A stretch of DNA of 64,000 bases from the NCBI RefSeq assembly GCF_030317105.1, contig NZ_JASZYG010000007.1, positions 372,001 through 436,000 of the forward strand. Direction: 5' to 3'. The position numbers and the translations under genes were made by a program. The stretch's first letter is position 1; each line of letters begins with the position of its first letter. Positions 41,116-49,776 of this stretch are shown here, in pieces. The DNA is from Variovorax brevis. Lineage in GTDB: Bacteria > Pseudomonadota > Gammaproteobacteria > Burkholderiales > Burkholderiaceae_C. Below the pieces are notes generated by a model that worked only from the letters and a program-made list of their open reading frames with translations, searched no databases and was not told the origin of the DNA.

Positions 41116-41897
41116 AGGATGCGCGCCATCTGCCCTTGTTCGTGTTCAGCGACCTGGACGACACGCTGTTTTGCAGCGTGCGCAAACGTGCGCTCACCGC
41201 CGACTCGCAGCCCGCCGCCTTGCTGAAGAACGGCGACGTCATTTCGTACAGCAATGACCGCCAGCGTGCATTCTTGAACTGGTTGATGCGCGATGCCCGG
41301 TTGGTGCCGGTGACCGCTCGCAGCGTGGAAGCCTATCGCCGTGTCTTGATGTCGTTCCCGGGGCCTGCCATCGTGAGCTTTGGTGGTGTGCTGCTCGACG
41401 CCGATGGCCGCGAAGACGCGCAATGGGCTGCCCACATGGCGCAAGTGTTGGCGCCGGCCGAACCTCAATTGGAGGACGCCTGCACGGTCTTGCAAAGAGG
41501 GATCGAAGCACGCGGATTGAACGCCTGGGCGCGCGTGGTGCGCGAAGGCGGACTGGCGCAATACGTGGTCGCCAAACACCGCGACCATGACGTCCATGCG
41601 TTGACGCAACTCAAGGTCGAGGTGCTGCAACCGTGGTTGGCGGCACACCCCGGCTATCGCGCCCACCAGAACGACAACAACCTCGCATTGCTGCCCCCCG
41701 GGCTGGACAAGGCTCAAGCCCTGGAATTCCTGTTGGCCCGCTTGCGTCAGGAGCATGGCGCCATCGTGACCGTCGGCTTTGGAGACAGCTACAGCGACGC
41801 CGATTTCATGGCCCTGTGCGACTACGGCCTGACGCCTGGCGGTACCCAACTGGGGCATCGGCTGGCAGGCAGGGGAGGGATTGGCCATGCTGGATGA
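41112..41897 (+). CDS. HAD-superfamily phosphatase of the ter-type operon
   Basis: 261 residues. The DxDxT motif is VFSDLDDTLF (Asp14, Asp16, Thr18). Motif II Thr is in VPVTARSVEAYRR and the late acidic motif is GFGDSYSDADFMALC, as in Cof/sucrose-phosphatase-like HADs. It probably removes a phosphate from the metabolite made by the two PRTases. Its start overlaps the TRSP PRTase stop by 4 bp and its end overlaps the next gene by 11 bp, so all three are translated in a coupled way. Confidence 0.87.
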   Translation: MKDARHLPLFVFSDLDDTLFCSVRKRALTADSQPAALLKNGDVISYSNDRQRAFLNWLMRDARLVPVTARSVEAYRRVLMSFPGPAIVSFGGVLLDADGREDAQWAAHMAQVLAPAEPQLEDACTVLQRGIEARGLNAWARVVREGGLAQYVVAKHRDHDVHALTQLKVEVLQPWLAAHPGYRAHQNDNNLALLPPGLDKAQALEFLLARLRQEHGAIVTVGFGDSYSDADFMALCDYGLTPGGTQLGHRLAGRGGIGHAG

Positions 41898-42990
41898 CCG
41901 CGTGCCGCTGCATGGCAGCTATCTGGCGGATGACGTGCGCTTTCTGCTGAAGCCCCTCACGTTGGCGCCGATCTCGGACACCGCGGAAAAGGAGCGCCTG
42001 ATTCAAACAGGGCAACGCCACTACAGCGAAGTGATCGGCCGCGAGCAGTTGCCGTCGCCACATTATTTTTCGCTGTTCGAGCAGGCCGTGGAAATGAACG
42101 CTGCGAGCATGGCGCGCGATGTCATGCTGCTCGCGCGGCACATCGTTGGCGCCCGTGGCAAGGGCATCACGCTGGTGTCCTTTGCCCGCGCCGGCACGCC
42201 GGTGGGTGTGCTGTTGCGGCGCACGCTGGCCCGATACTTCGGCATCGACGCGCCTCACTATTGCGTCTCCATCATTCGTGATCGCGGCGTCGATCCCGTG
42301 GCGCTCGACTTCATCTTGTCCAGGCATGCGTCCGAGTCGCTGGTGTTTGTGGATGGCTGGACCGGCAAAGGCGCCATTGCGCGCGAGCTGGTGCGTTCGC
42401 TGGAGGCATTCAACGCCAGCCGTCAACTGAACATTCCCGCGCAATTGTTCGTGCTGTGCGATCTGGCCGGGCAGGCCTGGGCTGCTGGGTCGTCCGATGA
42501 CTACCTCATTCCTTCTGCCGTGCTCAATTCGACGGTGTCTGGCCTGGTGAGTCGCTCGATTCTCAACGAGCACATTGGACCCAAAGATTTTCATGGCTGC
42601 CTGCTGTACACGCAGTGGCAGGCGCAGGACCGGTCTCAGTGGTTCGTTGACCGCATTGCGCAAGCCGTGCACGCCAACGCGTCTCTTCACTTGGCACAAC
42701 CATTGCGCGTGCATGAGCCAAATCGACTCCGGCAGCAGTCGCAAGCCCTGCTCGACCAGCTTGCCCGCAACTACGACATTGCCAACGTCAACCTGATCAA
42801 GCCGGGCATCGGCGAAGCCACCCGTGTTCTCTTGCGCCGTGTGCCTCGGATGCTGCTGTTGCGCGATCGCGCCGCGCCCGCCACGGCGCATCTGGTGTGG
42901 TTGGCGCAATCGGCCGATGTGCCCATCGAGGTGGACCCGACACTGCCGGTGCATGCAGTGGCCGTTATCAAAACATTGACTGAAGACTGA
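41887..42990 (+). CDS. StiP-family (PRTase plus PELOTA-like) protein of the ter-type operon
   Basis: 367 residues from the ATG at 41887, with GGGGAGGG upstream. The central part (about 60-250) is a PRTase-like fold with a PRPP-type loop LVFVDGWTGKGAI (Asp156). The family is named 'cysteine protease StiP' in databases, but the visible motif is that of a phosphoribosyltransferase. The last 75 residues or so (NVNLIKPGIGEATRVLLRRVPRMLLLRD) fit the PELOTA RNA-binding domain described for this protein in ter operons. It may act on a base in a nucleoside or in RNA. It is the fourth gene of the operon, 10 bp before the lyase-like gene. Confidence 0.82.
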   Translation: MLDDRVPLHGSYLADDVRFLLKPLTLAPISDTAEKERLIQTGQRHYSEVIGREQLPSPHYFSLFEQAVEMNAASMARDVMLLARHIVGARGKGITLVSFARAGTPVGVLLRRTLARYFGIDAPHYCVSIIRDRGVDPVALDFILSRHASESLVFVDGWTGKGAIARELVRSLEAFNASRQLNIPAQLFVLCDLAGQAWAAGSSDDYLIPSAVLNSTVSGLVSRSILNEHIGPKDFHGCLLYTQWQAQDRSQWFVDRIAQAVHANASLHLAQPLRVHEPNRLRQQSQALLDQLARNYDIANVNLIKPGIGEATRVLLRRVPRMLLLRDRAAPATAHLVWLAQSADVPIEVDPTLPVHAVAVIKTLTED

Positions 42991-43000
42991 GTTCCCTTTT

Positions 43001-43897
43001 ATGAAACCTGCCACTGCCTGCGCGCTGCATTTGGGAGCATCGCTTTATGTGCCGGCGACCCGATCCAAGTTGGCTGCGGTGTTGTCCGGCAGCGAGATAC
43101 CGGCCTTGCGCTCGGTCATCGCCTGCACGGAGGATGCTGTGTCCGATGGCGAACTGGAAAGCGCGCTGGCCAATCTGGCTGCTGCGCTTCGGGTGCTGGA
43201 CCCGGCTGTCATGCGGCGCAATTTGCTGCGCTTCGTGCGCGTGCGAAATCCGGCGGTGATGGCGCGCGTCCTGGCGATGCCGGGCGTCGAAAAGCTGCAC
43301 GGCTTTGTGCTGCCGAAATTCACTCTCGATGTTCTGCCCGAATACCACGCGTTGCTCCATGGCAAGAATTTCTGGCTGATGCCAACGCTGGAAACATTCG
43401 AGGTGTTCAACCAGGACGCCATGCGCGAACTTTCGCTGGCGCTGAGCCGCGACGAATGGAAGGCGCGCATATTGGCGTTGCGGGTGGGCGGGAGCGACTT
43501 GCTGCGCTTGCTCGGTTTGCGCCGCACGCGTGGAATCACCCTGTACGACACGCCGCTGGGCAGCTTGCTGTCGCAGTTGATCCTCACCTTCAAGCCGCTG
43601 GGATTTGCGCTGACCGCACCCGTCTTCGACTTCATCGAAGACGAACACCTGCTGGCTCAAGAGGCCAAGCGCGACGTGGCTTTCGGCTTTTGCGGCAAGA
43701 CCGCCATCCACCCCGCGCAGATCGCAACGATCGAAGCCGCCTTTCACGTCAGCGCCAGCGAATTGTTCGCCGCGCGCAGGTTGATGGAGCCCGATTGCCC
43801 TGCCGTTTTCAAGCACGACGGCACGATGTACGAGGCCGTGGTGCATCGGGACTGGGCGAGGCAAGTGATCGCCAAGCGCGAGATGTTGGCGATGTAG
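43001..43897 (+). CDS. HpcH/HpaI aldolase/CitE-like lyase of the ter-type operon
   Basis: 298 residues. It has the TIM-barrel blocks of the CitE/HpcH superfamily: a metal/substrate region FVRVRNPAVM, KLHGFVLPKF, MPTLETFEVF (acidic ligand) and the C-terminal GFCGKTAIHPAQIATIEAAF, which is the family hallmark G-K-x-x-I-H-P-x-Q. Members cleave or form C-C bonds in acyl-CoA or 2-oxo acids. In the ter-type module a lyase of this type is expected to make a carbon fragment for the ATP-grasp step. It is the last gene of the operon; the next (43970) is an unrelated cell-wall enzyme. Confidence 0.86.
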   Translation: MKPATACALHLGASLYVPATRSKLAAVLSGSEIPALRSVIACTEDAVSDGELESALANLAAALRVLDPAVMRRNLLRFVRVRNPAVMARVLAMPGVEKLHGFVLPKFTLDVLPEYHALLHGKNFWLMPTLETFEVFNQDAMRELSLALSRDEWKARILALRVGGSDLLRLLGLRRTRGITLYDTPLGSLLSQLILTFKPLGFALTAPVFDFIEDEHLLAQEAKRDVAFGFCGKTAIHPAQIATIEAAFHVSASELFAARRLMEPDCPAVFKHDGTMYEAVVHRDWARQVIAKREMLAM

Positions 43898-43969
43898 TTT
43901 GTCGATTCCGTTCGCTTGACCGCACGCGCAGAGGCCCGCGAGTGGAGGGAGCATCGCAGCAGGCCGACA

Positions 43970-45301
43970 ATGGGCGGCATGCATCGACAAACTGGATCTT
44001 CTTTCCGGCTGCGACAGCCGCGCCTCCACATCTCGGCCCTCTGTGCACTGGCCGCCGCGCTTGTGGCGGGTTGCGCCTCTGCACCGCCGACCGAGCCTTC
44101 AAAGCCGGGCGTGCCAACCACGGCTCCCCGGACATCGACGGCGACTCCGGTGCCTGCCGGCACCCAGGATGCGGGGCGCCAACAGGCCTTCGCACAATGG
44201 GTCGCGGCCTTCCGCGCCTCCGCGCGCAGCGAGGGCATCAGCGAAGCGGCGCTCGACAAGGCTTTCAGCAACGTTCAATACCTGCCGCGCGTCATTGAAC
44301 TCGACCGTGCGCAACCGGAGTTCACGCGCCCGGTGTGGGACTACCTCGACAACACCGTTTCGTCACAACGCATTGCAGCGGGCCAGGAGAAGCTTGCGCA
44401 ATACCGTGCCGAAACCGACGCTGCGGCCGCGCGCTACGGCGTGCCGCCGGCGATCGTCGTCGCCATCTGGGGCATGGAAAGCAACTACGGCGGCAACTAC
44501 GGCAACACGCCGACCATCGATGCGCTGGCAACCCTTGCCTTCGACGGCCGCCGTGAAGACTGGGCCCGGCGCGAGCTGCTGGCCGCGCTGAAAATCATCG
44601 ACAAGGGCGACATCGACCACGACCACATGATCGGCTCGTGGGCAGGCGCCATGGGCCAGACCCAGTTCATGCCGTCGAACTTCCTCGCCTACGCAGTGGA
44701 TGCGGATGGCGATGGCCGCCGCGACATCTGGGCCAGCATGGCGGACGTCACGGCCTCCACGGCGAACTTCCTGGCGCGAGCGGGCTGGCGTGCCGGACAG
44801 CCCTGGGGCGTCGAAGTGCAGTTGCCGGCCGGCTTTGACCTTTCGCGTGCGGACGACGCCTTGCGTCAAACCTCTTCGCAGTGGGCCGCCGAGGGCGTGC
44901 GCACGATGAACGGACAGCCCTTGCCGGAACTCGCGGACGCCTCGATCCTGCTGCCTGCCGGTGCACGCGGCCCGGCCTTCCTGACCGGCCAGAACTTCCG
45001 TGTCATCCTGCGCTACAACAACTCGACGAACTACGCGCTTGCGGTGGCCTTGCTGGCGCAACAGATTGCAGGTGGGCCCGGTGTACAGGCGTCGTGGCCG
45101 CGTGACCTGAAGCCGCTCACGCGCAGCGAACTGATGGAACTGCAGACGGCGTTGAACCAGCGGGGCTTTGCCAGCGGCACGCCCGATGGCGTGATGGGCC
45201 CGGCGACGCGCAATGCCATTCGCAACTATCAGCGCAGCGTGGGCATGCCGGCGGATGGCTTTCCAACGACCAGCATCCTTGAGCGCTTCAGAGCGCCGTG
45301 A
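43970..45301 (+). CDS. MltB-family lytic murein transglycosylase with peptidoglycan-binding domain
   Basis: About 443 residues if it starts at the ATG at 43970; 43979 is an alternative start. Lipobox LVAGC (about residue 35) means outer-membrane lipoprotein. The SLT_2 catalytic domain spans about 75-360, with the catalytic Glu in WGMESNYGG, then GSWAGAMGQTQFMPSNFL. The C-terminal PG_binding_1 domain is at about 385-440 (LTRSELMELQTALNQRGFASGTPDGVMGPATRNAI). It cleaves glycan strands with formation of 1,6-anhydro ends. Length and domain order are typical of the MltB-like group in Burkholderiales. Confidence 0.92.
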   Translation: MGGMHRQTGSSFRLRQPRLHISALCALAAALVAGCASAPPTEPSKPGVPTTAPRTSTATPVPAGTQDAGRQQAFAQWVAAFRASARSEGISEAALDKAFSNVQYLPRVIELDRAQPEFTRPVWDYLDNTVSSQRIAAGQEKLAQYRAETDAAAARYGVPPAIVVAIWGMESNYGGNYGNTPTIDALATLAFDGRREDWARRELLAALKIIDKGDIDHDHMIGSWAGAMGQTQFMPSNFLAYAVDADGDGRRDIWASMADVTASTANFLARAGWRAGQPWGVEVQLPAGFDLSRADDALRQTSSQWAAEGVRTMNGQPLPELADASILLPAGARGPAFLTGQNFRVILRYNNSTNYALAVALLAQQIAGGPGVQASWPRDLKPLTRSELMELQTALNQRGFASGTPDGVMGPATRNAIRNYQRSVGMPADGFPTTSILERFRAP

Positions 45302-45310
45302 TGAGTTTCT

Positions 45311-45419
45311 CCCTCTCCCTCCGGGAGAGGGCAGGGGTGAGGGCTCCGGGCCTTTGAACGCGTGGGGCGGTGGATAGGCCCGGCGCCCCTCACCCTGACC
45401 CTCTCCCGGAGGGAGAGGG
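45311..45419. repeat. 33-bp inverted repeat (CCCTCTCC... type) between convergent genes
   Basis: Arms at 45311-45343 and 45387-45419 agree at 31 of 33 positions when one is inverted. Each arm itself contains the palindrome CCCTCTCC-CTCCGGGAGAGGG. This kind of sequence is a widely dispersed intergenic hairpin in several proteobacterial genera. Here it lies between the convergent transglycosylase (ends 45301) and the MetX-like gene (ends 45467), where it can act as a bidirectional terminator. Confidence 0.7.
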
Positions 45420-45466
45420 GATGAATACCGAAGGGACGAATACCGAAGGAATGAAGACCGAGGCCA

Positions 45467-46519
45467 TCACACCTTGATCGCAAGCAACTCCTTCAACGTC
45501 GCATCAATCTGCGCCGTGCATTCCGGATCCGCGCCGAACAATCCCAGGTGCCCATCGATGCTCCGGATCGGCCGGAACTGGCTTCCCGGAATCATCTTCT
45601 GCTCTGCCTCGCAGTCGCGCGGGGGAAAGAACATGTCTTCGCTGATCGGCATGACAAAAGTCTTGGCCTTGATGCGGCCCAGCGCTTCCTTCAGGTCGCC
45701 GCCGGTCAGGCGGCTCACGTCGCCGCGCTGCCATTTCCAGGCCATGCACAGCAGGTCGTTGGGATCCATCGGCGCAAAGTAGCCGGTCATGAAGTTGTCG
45801 ATGAACTCGCGCACCGACGCGAAGCCCAGCGCGGCGGGGCGTCCCTGCTTGTAGAACTCGGTGCTCCAGCCCATCACCGCCCACATCTTGGCGTGGCGCT
45901 TCAGGCCCGCGTGCACGTCCGCGGACTGCGCGTAGTCGCCGCCGTTGAAGGCCGGGTCGGACGTGATGGCTTCCACCAGCGTCTCGGTAAAGAGGAAGTC
46001 GTGCTCGGTGTTCTTCGCGGTGCCGGCGATGGGAGCGGCACGCTTGACCATGTCGGGATAGCGCACCGCCCATTCATAGGTCTGCTGCGCACCCATCGAG
46101 CCGCCCACCACCAACGCAAGGCTCTGGATGCCGAATTTTTCCGTCAGCAGCCGGTGCTGAGCCCGCACGTCATCGCCGATGCGCACCTTGGGAAAATTGG
46201 CCATGCCGTCGCGCCCCGGCGTGTTGTGCGGCGAACTCGACAAGCCGCTGCCAATCTGGTTCACCACCACGATGAAGTACTTGTCGGGATCGAGTGCGTG
46301 CGTGTTGCCGATGTAGACCTGCTCCAGCAGCTTGCTGGTGCCCGAGTACCAGGTGGGCATGAGGATCGCGTTGTCTTTGGCGGCGTTCAGCTTGCCGTGC
46401 GTGGCGACGGCCAGCTTGCAGCCGCGCAGCACACCGCCTTCTTCGAGGTCGAGGTCGCCGATGTCGTGCAGTTCATAGGGGCCGTGGCCTTCTTGCGAGT
46501 AGTAGCTGTTGGTGATCAT
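45467..46519 (-). CDS. MetX-like alpha/beta hydrolase (homoserine O-acetyltransferase family)
   Basis: 350 residues from the ATG at 46519 (GGAGACAGC upstream). The family nucleophile is LVVGGSMGAQQTYEW (Ser of GGSMGA). The early blocks ATHGKLNAAKDNAILMPTWYSG and DKYFIVVVNQIGSGLSSSP, the acid MPISEDMFFPP and the His in SIDGHLGLFGAD are all MetX-like. True MetX proteins have longer, stricter motifs, and here 'GNGLSSSP' is kept but the acyl-CoA side is not clear. It lies 34 bp after a Baeyer-Villiger monooxygenase on the same strand, so an esterase role on the monooxygenase product is more likely than methionine synthesis. Confidence 0.82.
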   Translation of the reverse strand: MITNSYYSQEGHGPYELHDIGDLDLEEGGVLRGCKLAVATHGKLNAAKDNAILMPTWYSGTSKLLEQVYIGNTHALDPDKYFIVVVNQIGSGLSSSPHNTPGRDGMANFPKVRIGDDVRAQHRLLTEKFGIQSLALVVGGSMGAQQTYEWAVRYPDMVKRAAPIAGTAKNTEHDFLFTETLVEAITSDPAFNGGDYAQSADVHAGLKRHAKMWAVMGWSTEFYKQGRPAALGFASVREFIDNFMTGYFAPMDPNDLLCMAWKWQRGDVSRLTGGDLKEALGRIKAKTFVMPISEDMFFPPRDCEAEQKMIPGSQFRPIRSIDGHLGLFGADPECTAQIDATLKELLAIKV

Positions 46520-46553
46520 GCTGTCTCCAGTGCTGGTTTGAATGGTGCTTGGG

Positions 46554-48206
46554 TCACGCGGACAGTGAGAATCCTTCGTACCCCTTGGCGGCGACTTCAT
46601 CGCATTTCCTGCGATACCCGCCCACCCCTTCCGGCCCCAGGTAGGGCAGGAAGCGGCGCGGCTTTCCGGGGATATTGGCGCCCATGTACCAGGAGTTGGC
46701 GCCGGGCATCAGCGTCATGTTCACGATTTCGTTCACGTGCCCGACCCATTGCTGCTGCGCCTGCGGCGTCGCTTCGATGACGGTCAGCTTGTTCCTTCGC
46801 ATGTGGTCGATGCAATCGGTGACCCACTCGACGTGTTGCTCGATGGACACCGGCATGTTCGACAGCGCGGAAGGGCTCTGCGGCCCCGTGATGGTGAACA
46901 GGTTCGGAAAGCCCGCCACCATCAGGCCCAGGTAGGCCTGCGGACCGTCCTTCCATTCGTCGGCGAGCGCGCGGCCCCCGCGGCCCCGGATGCCGAGCTG
47001 CTTCAGCGATCCGGTCAAGGCATCGAAGCCCGTGGCGAACACGATGATGTCGAGCTCATGCTCCTTGCCGCCGGCACGGATGCCCCTGGGCGTGATCTCC
47101 TCGATGGGCCCGTCGGTGCTGGCATCGACCAGCGTCACCGTGGGCTTGTTGAAGGTCTCGAAGTAGTTGGTGTCCAGCGGCTGGCGCTTGGTGCCGTAGG
47201 CGTAGGTCTTGGGAATCAGCTTCTCGGCGACCTCCGGGTCCTTGACGGTCGCGCGGATCTTGCGCTTGAGGTAGTCGGCAATGATGTCGTTGGCTTCCTT
47301 GCTGAAGAGCATGTCCTGGTAGTTGGAGAGCCAGAAGTCAAAGCCGCCGTTGCCCCACATGCGGTCGAACTCGGCCTCGCGCTCTTCGGGCGTGGTCTGC
47401 AGCACCGACTTGGGAATGAAGTTCAGCTCGAAGCCGAAAAAGGATCCGCGGATGTTCTGCACGATCTGGTCGTAGCTGGCCTTGCGCGCCTTCGTCACCT
47501 CCGGATTGACCTTGCCGTTGCGCGCCGGCACACAATAGTTGGGTGTTCTCTGGAACACCGTCAGGTGCCTTGCCTGCTGCGAGATTTCGGGAATGGCCTG
47601 GACGGCCGTCGCGCCCGTGCCGATGACGCCAACGCGCTTGTTGGTGAAGTCCACGCCGTCATGCGGCCAGCGGCTGGTGTGATAGGCCTTGCCCTTGAAG
47701 GTCTCCAGTCCCTTGTAGTCGGGGAGGTTGAGCATCGACAGGCTGCCCACGGCGGCAATGACATAACGCGCCGTGATGACGTCGCCCTTGTCCGTGCGCA
47801 CGGTCCACTGGTTCTTCTTGTCGTCGTAGACGGTCTCGGTGACGCGCTTGCCGAAGAGGATGTCGGGCTTCAGGTCAAAGCGGTCGGCGCAGTGTTCCAG
47901 GTAGCGCAGGATCTCGCCCTGCTCGGGGTAGCGCTCGGACCACTCCCATTCCTGCAGCAGGTTCTTGTCGAAGGTGTAGCAGTAGATGTAACTGTCGGAG
48001 TCGCAGCGGGCGCCGGGGTAGCGGTTCCAGTACCAGGTGCCCCCGACGCCGTTGCCGGCCTCGATGACCTTTACCTTCATGGCGAGCTTGTCGCGCAATT
48101 GCCTGAGCATGTACATCCCCGAAAAGCCGGCGCCGATGATCACGGCATCCAGGTCGAGGTCCACGCTTGCGCTGGACGCCGGAGCGTCCCGGGTCGATGT
48201 CGTCAT
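46554..48206 (-). CDS. Baeyer-Villiger monooxygenase (cyclohexanone monooxygenase-like)
   Basis: 550 residues from the ATG at 48206. An ATG six bases earlier is too close to the AGGAG. FAD motif AVIIGAGFSGMYML (about 21-34), the BVMO fingerprint F-x-G-x-x-x-H-x-x-x-W as FKGKAYHTSRWP, and the NADPH motif VGVIGTGATAVQ all appear. These enzymes insert oxygen next to a ketone to give an ester or lactone. The following MetX-like hydrolase could open that ester or lactone; together they look like a small ketone-degradation operon. The ketone (cyclic or linear) cannot be predicted. Confidence 0.92.
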   Translation of the reverse strand: MTTSTRDAPASSASVDLDLDAVIIGAGFSGMYMLRQLRDKLAMKVKVIEAGNGVGGTWYWNRYPGARCDSDSYIYCYTFDKNLLQEWEWSERYPEQGEILRYLEHCADRFDLKPDILFGKRVTETVYDDKKNQWTVRTDKGDVITARYVIAAVGSLSMLNLPDYKGLETFKGKAYHTSRWPHDGVDFTNKRVGVIGTGATAVQAIPEISQQARHLTVFQRTPNYCVPARNGKVNPEVTKARKASYDQIVQNIRGSFFGFELNFIPKSVLQTTPEEREAEFDRMWGNGGFDFWLSNYQDMLFSKEANDIIADYLKRKIRATVKDPEVAEKLIPKTYAYGTKRQPLDTNYFETFNKPTVTLVDASTDGPIEEITPRGIRAGGKEHELDIIVFATGFDALTGSLKQLGIRGRGGRALADEWKDGPQAYLGLMVAGFPNLFTITGPQSPSALSNMPVSIEQHVEWVTDCIDHMRRNKLTVIEATPQAQQQWVGHVNEIVNMTLMPGANSWYMGANIPGKPRRFLPYLGPEGVGGYRRKCDEVAAKGYEGFSLSA

Positions 48207-48387
48207 GTGCATGTCTCCTGTGTGCCTGGCACTCGCGTCTTGTGGTGTGCGGCCGGAGAGCGAACGATAGGCTTGGGCCTGCTCGCCGGGCACAGCGAAT
48301 TCGGCGATTTCAACAACAGTTGTTACAAGGCGGTACAGGGCGTGACTGGCAACTGTTGCCAGCCCGGGTCGCCTTGGCGCGGCGGCC

Positions 48388-48615
48388 TCAGCGCAGGAAC
48401 ACGCCGACGAGCATCACCACCACGCCAGCGGCGAGAACGCCGAGCCAGCGGTATTCGATCCGGGCACATTGCCGGGCTTCGCGCTGAAGCTCGGCGCAGG
48501 CGTGGCGCACGGTGTCGCCGATCTGCTCGGCCAAGGCGCTGTCCTCGTTCATCACACTGTCGCCGAATCCACCCGTGGTCGCGGACTGAATCGGAGATGT
48601 GGAACGACGGCGCAT
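48388..48615 (-). CDS. Small protein with C-terminal membrane anchor, 75 aa
   Basis: ATG at 48615 with GAGG nine bases upstream. An acidic and polar N-half (MNEDSALAEQIGDTVRHACAELQREARQCARIE) could form an amphipathic helix, followed by one membrane segment (WLGVLAAGVVVMLVGVFL) and a final Arg. I do not recognise the family. It lies between the monooxygenase and the LysR gene on the same strand and is probably independent of both. Confidence 0.55.
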   Translation of the reverse strand: MRRRSTSPIQSATTGGFGDSVMNEDSALAEQIGDTVRHACAELQREARQCARIEYRWLGVLAAGVVVMLVGVFLR

Positions 48616-48720
48616 GGTCGGAGCCTCTGGTGGTGGGATGACTGCGAGAAGTAGTAACTTCTTCTCATAGACGAATTTATGCGCCACCTTTGGTTTAAAC
48701 GATCAACCAGTGCACAGGCT

Positions 48721-48742
48721 CGATGTGACTTTTTTCACATCG
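48721..48742 (-). terminator. Hairpin just downstream of the LysR gene
   Basis: Perfect 8-bp arms CGATGTGA (48721-48728) and TCACATCG (48735-48742) surround a 6-base loop. It starts 10 bp after the LysR stop when read on the minus strand. There is no T-run after the stem, so it is a weak candidate for ending LysR transcription. Confidence 0.4.
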
Positions 48743-48751
48743 CTGGCGAGT

Positions 48752-49654
48752 TCAGGCCGGAATCGACGTCGGCAAGGCCCGGACCATGGCCCGCAGGTAG
48801 GTGGTCAGCTCGGATTCGTCGGTGCGGCGCCGGTTCATGACGACCGGCGTGGTCACGTCTTCGTCGCCCAGGGGCAGGTAGAGCACGCCCTCCCGATGCA
48901 GGTTCTGCACCGAATGCGGCACCAATGCGTAGCCGAGGCCGGCGACCACGAGCCCGATGGCGGTTTGCACCTCGTTGGCCTCCAGCGCAATGGTGGGCTT
49001 GAGGCCGCGTGACTGGAACATCTCCAGCACCTGGTCGGCATAGCTCGGCCGCGGCTTGGCGGGATAGAGCAGCAAGGGCTCGGCCGCCAGCTTGGCCAGG
49101 GTGATGCTCTTGTGCTTGACCAGGCGATGGTTCACAGGCAACGCCACCACCACCGCTTCGTTTCGCACCAGTTCGCCGACCACGTCATCGTCGTCGGGGA
49201 AGTGAAGACGGCCAAAGCCCATGTCGATGCGGCCGGCCTTGAGCGCTTCCATCTGCTGCACCGTCGTCATCTCGTAGAGGTTGAGCTCGACCATCGGATG
49301 CGCTTCGCGGAACTGGCGGATCACGTCGGGCAACTTGCCATAGAGCGTGGAGGGCGCGAAACCGATGGCATACCAGGTGCGCTTGCCGCCGGCAATGCGC
49401 ATCGTCGCTGTCTGGATCTCGACCATGCGGTCGAGCAACTGTTGCGCCTGGATCTGGAAGAAGCGACCGGCCGGCGTGAGCCGCAGTGGGCGTGATGTCC
49501 GGTCGAGCAGTTCGGCGCCGAGCTCGTCTTCCAGCGTGCGGATCTGCCGGCTCAGCGGCGGCTGCGCGATGTGCAGTTGCTCGGCTGCGCGGCTGAAGCT
49601 CAGCTCGCGGGCGACGGCGCAGAAGTAGCGCAGGTGGCGCAGTTCGAGGTGCAT
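48752..49654 (-). CDS. LysR-family regulator of the cat-ben cluster (CatM/BenM/CatR-like)
   Basis: 300 residues. The N-terminal winged helix is MHLELRHLRYFCAVARELSFSRAAEQLHIAQPPLSRQIRTLE (the 'LRHLRYF' start and 'IAQPPLSRQI' recognition helix are characteristic of the CatM/CatR/BenM group). The effector domain follows from about residue 90. Such regulators respond to cis,cis-muconate, and BenM also to benzoate. It is divergent from catB with a 122-bp gap carrying an ATAC-N7-GTAT site, as in other cat systems. No second activator (benM/benR) is seen near benA, so this protein may serve both blocks. Confidence 0.92.
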   Translation of the reverse strand: MHLELRHLRYFCAVARELSFSRAAEQLHIAQPPLSRQIRTLEDELGAELLDRTSRPLRLTPAGRFFQIQAQQLLDRMVEIQTATMRIAGGKRTWYAIGFAPSTLYGKLPDVIRQFREAHPMVELNLYEMTTVQQMEALKAGRIDMGFGRLHFPDDDDVVGELVRNEAVVVALPVNHRLVKHKSITLAKLAAEPLLLYPAKPRPSYADQVLEMFQSRGLKPTIALEANEVQTAIGLVVAGLGYALVPHSVQNLHREGVLYLPLGDEDVTTPVVMNRRRTDESELTTYLRAMVRALPTSIPA

Positions 49655-49704
49655 GGCAACTTCCCTCGTGGAGTAGGGGTGGCTAGTGGAAACCCGATGG
49701 CTCT

Positions 49705-49719
49705 ATACCTTGAAGGTAT
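49705..49719. promoter_or_regulatory. ATAC-N7-GTAT LysR operator upstream of catB
   Basis: ATACCTT-G-AAGGTAT has perfect 7-bp arms and fits both the general LysR T-N11-A rule and the specific CatM/BenM consensus ATAC-N7-GTAT. It sits between the divergent LysR gene (start 49654) and catB (start 49777), 58 bp before catB. This is the expected activator recognition site. Confidence 0.85.
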
Positions 49720-49776
49720 TTTGCCGGACCCAATCGATATTGGACCGCAAGGCGCGTGAAGAGGACCATTCAGTCC

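Noticed and set aside
46737..48641. 634-codon plus frame opposite the Baeyer-Villiger monooxygenase
   Set aside because: It is a shadow of a gene with full FAD, NADPH and BVMO motifs on the minus strand.
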